A stretch of DNA of 64,000 nt from Salinimicrobium sediminilitoris (GTDB taxonomy: Bacteria > Bacteroidota > Bacteroidia > Flavobacteriales > Flavobacteriaceae): NCBI RefSeq assembly GCF_020866905.1, contig NZ_JAIVCC010000005.1:186001-250000 (forward strand). The letters are read 5' to 3'. Of the stretch, positions 63,299 to 64,000 are shown one piece after another. A program made the translations under genes and the position numbers. The notes under the pieces are model-generated. The model saw nothing but the letters and a program-made list of their open reading frames with translations. It was not told where the DNA came from and made no database searches. How positions within the stretch are numbered: position 1 is the stretch's first letter; every line of letters begins with the position of its first letter.

Positions 63299-64000
63299 TC
63301 TTTTTCCCTTGTTTCTTTAGTACGTTTTGGGTGAGTTCTTCAAATTCCTGGCGGCTTTTGAAGATGTCCATTCCTTTGAATACGGCTTCTTTAAATGAAT
63401 GGTGATCTGCTTTATTTTTTCCCGCAATCTCATAGGCTGTACCATGATCGGGCGAGGTGCGCACCTTACTAAGACCGGCGGTAAAATTCACTCCGCTTCC
63501 AAAAGAGAGCGTTTTAAATGGAATTAAACCCTGATCATGATAGGCAGCAACAATAGCGTCAAAATTCTTATAGTTACCCGATCCAAAAAAACTGTCGGCA
63601 GAATAGGGGCCAAAAATGAGTTTTCCAGAGTTCTTTAATTTCTCCAGGGTAGGTTTCATGATCTCCTCATCTTCTTTTCCTATCACTCCGCTATCCCCAC
63701 TATGCGGATTAATCCCAAGCACCGCAATTTTAGGCTGCTGAACTTTAAAATCCTGCTGAAGGGTTTTATGAATGATCTTTATCTTCTTTTCAATTAACTG
63801 GGGTGTAATAGCCGAAGCAACATCTTTTACTGCCACATGATCTGTCAATAATCCCACTTTAAGGCTGTCGGTGATCATGAACATAAGGCTGTCACCACCT
63901 AGTTCCTTCGCCAGATAATCTGTATGTCCCGGGAACTTGAATTCTTCACTTTGAATGTTGTGTTTATTAATGGGCGCCGTGACAAGAATATCTATTTCCC
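63294..64000 (-). CDS. pdxA: 4-hydroxythreonine-4-phosphate dehydrogenase (3' part)
   Basis: The frame runs off the right edge of the window; about 235 C-terminal residues are visible of a family length near 330-360. PdxA oxidises 4-phosphohydroxy-L-threonine in pyridoxal phosphate synthesis. Visible motifs are VTAPINKHNI, the metal histidine in FPGHTDYLAKELGG, INPHSGDSGVIG, AAYHDQGLIPFKTLSF and FTAGLSKVRTSPDHGTA with the last metal histidine. A shorter frame starting at the internal methionine at 63884 would miss the first of these, so it is not the true gene. It is upstream of DUF177-rpmF on the same strand. Confidence 0.95.
   Translation of the reverse strand, partial: EIDILVTAPINKHNIQSEEFKFPGHTDYLAKELGGDSLMFMITDSLKVGLLTDHVAVKDVASAITPQLIEKKIKIIHKTLQQDFKVQQPKIAVLGINPHSGDSGVIGKEDEEIMKPTLEKLKNSGKLIFGPYSADSFFGSGNYKNFDAIVAAYHDQGLIPFKTLSFGSGVNFTAGLSKVRTSPDHGTAYEIAGKNKADHHSFKEAVFKGMDIFKSRQEFEELTQNVLKKQGKKI

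Noticed and set aside
1-64000. CRISPR arrays, insertion sequences, prophage, restriction or abortive-infection systems
   Set aside because: No regularly spaced repeats, transposase, integrase, phage structural or defence genes were found in any of the reading frames; GC and codon use look even by eye.

Overview
The window is a chromosomal segment of a member of the Bacteroidota, most likely the family Flavobacteriaceae (a Gramella, Salegentibacter or Salinimicrobium type of organism is my guess, not proven). Four things point there. Many genes are preceded by the Bacteroidota promoter box TAnnTTTG rather than a TATAAT box. The gene set includes Bacteroidota-specific families (IPExxxVDY protein, DUF2490, an OmpA protein with thrombospondin-3 repeats). 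The succinate dehydrogenase has a single cytochrome b subunit. The tRNA gene does not encode its CCA end. I see no phage, integrase, insertion sequence, CRISPR array or toxin-antitoxin pair; this is mostly core metabolism and envelope biology.

Layout. 1-8.5 kb: fatty-acid and RNA processing genes acpP-fabF-rnc followed by the IPExxxVDY gene and pyk on the minus strand, and divergent purN-rnhA, a PfkB-family kinase and an unusually long PurF-like amidotransferase on the plus strand. 8.5-9.5 kb: a small-RNA-like repeat and a DUF2490 outer-membrane protein. 9.6-24.6 kb: a succinate/propionate block made of a Na+-translocating methylmalonyl-CoA decarboxylase operon (mce, mmdA, oadG-like, mmdC, mmdB) on the minus strand, divergent mutA-mutB-CoA transferase-sdhCAB on the plus strand, and convergent pckA. 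Together these can interconvert phosphoenolpyruvate-derived C4 acids, succinate, succinyl-CoA, methylmalonyl-CoA and propionyl-CoA while coupling to Na+ and quinone pools. 24.7-34.5 kb: stress and maintenance genes (Usp, lpxH, a VOC dioxygenase with an esterase, queD, a 2-oxoglutarate oxygenase), an enoyl-CoA hydratase-like gene trailed by three tiny single-span membrane proteins, and AbgT, MATE and GNAT genes. 34.6 kb: tRNA-Ala(GGC). 34.7-44.6 kb: an AddA/AddB-like recombination pair separated by ompA and kbl. 44.8-53.0 kb: sodA, recJ, rsmI, tdk-alr-mscL and asd. 53.1-59.2 kb: a prolyl oligopeptidase, a lone ABC ATPase, and an operon ending in mtgA and a GreA-like gene. 59.4-64.0 kb: accC-accB-fabH, rpmF, DUF177 and the 3' part of pdxA, cut by the window edge.

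Most interesting non-coding signals: (i) a 71-73 bp near-identical element present twice, 37 kb apart and in opposite orientation, each with its own promoter-like box and terminator whose stem is preserved by compensating insertions, so a likely twin small RNA; (ii) an orphan promoter plus two hairpins plus terminator between mscL and asd; (iii) a structured, terminator-ended leader in front of mce; (iv) a recurring 19-bp palindrome TCAAAAATGNCATTTTTGA in intergenic gaps; (v) the cluster of three mini membrane proteins. None of these could be matched to a database here, so they are candidates only.
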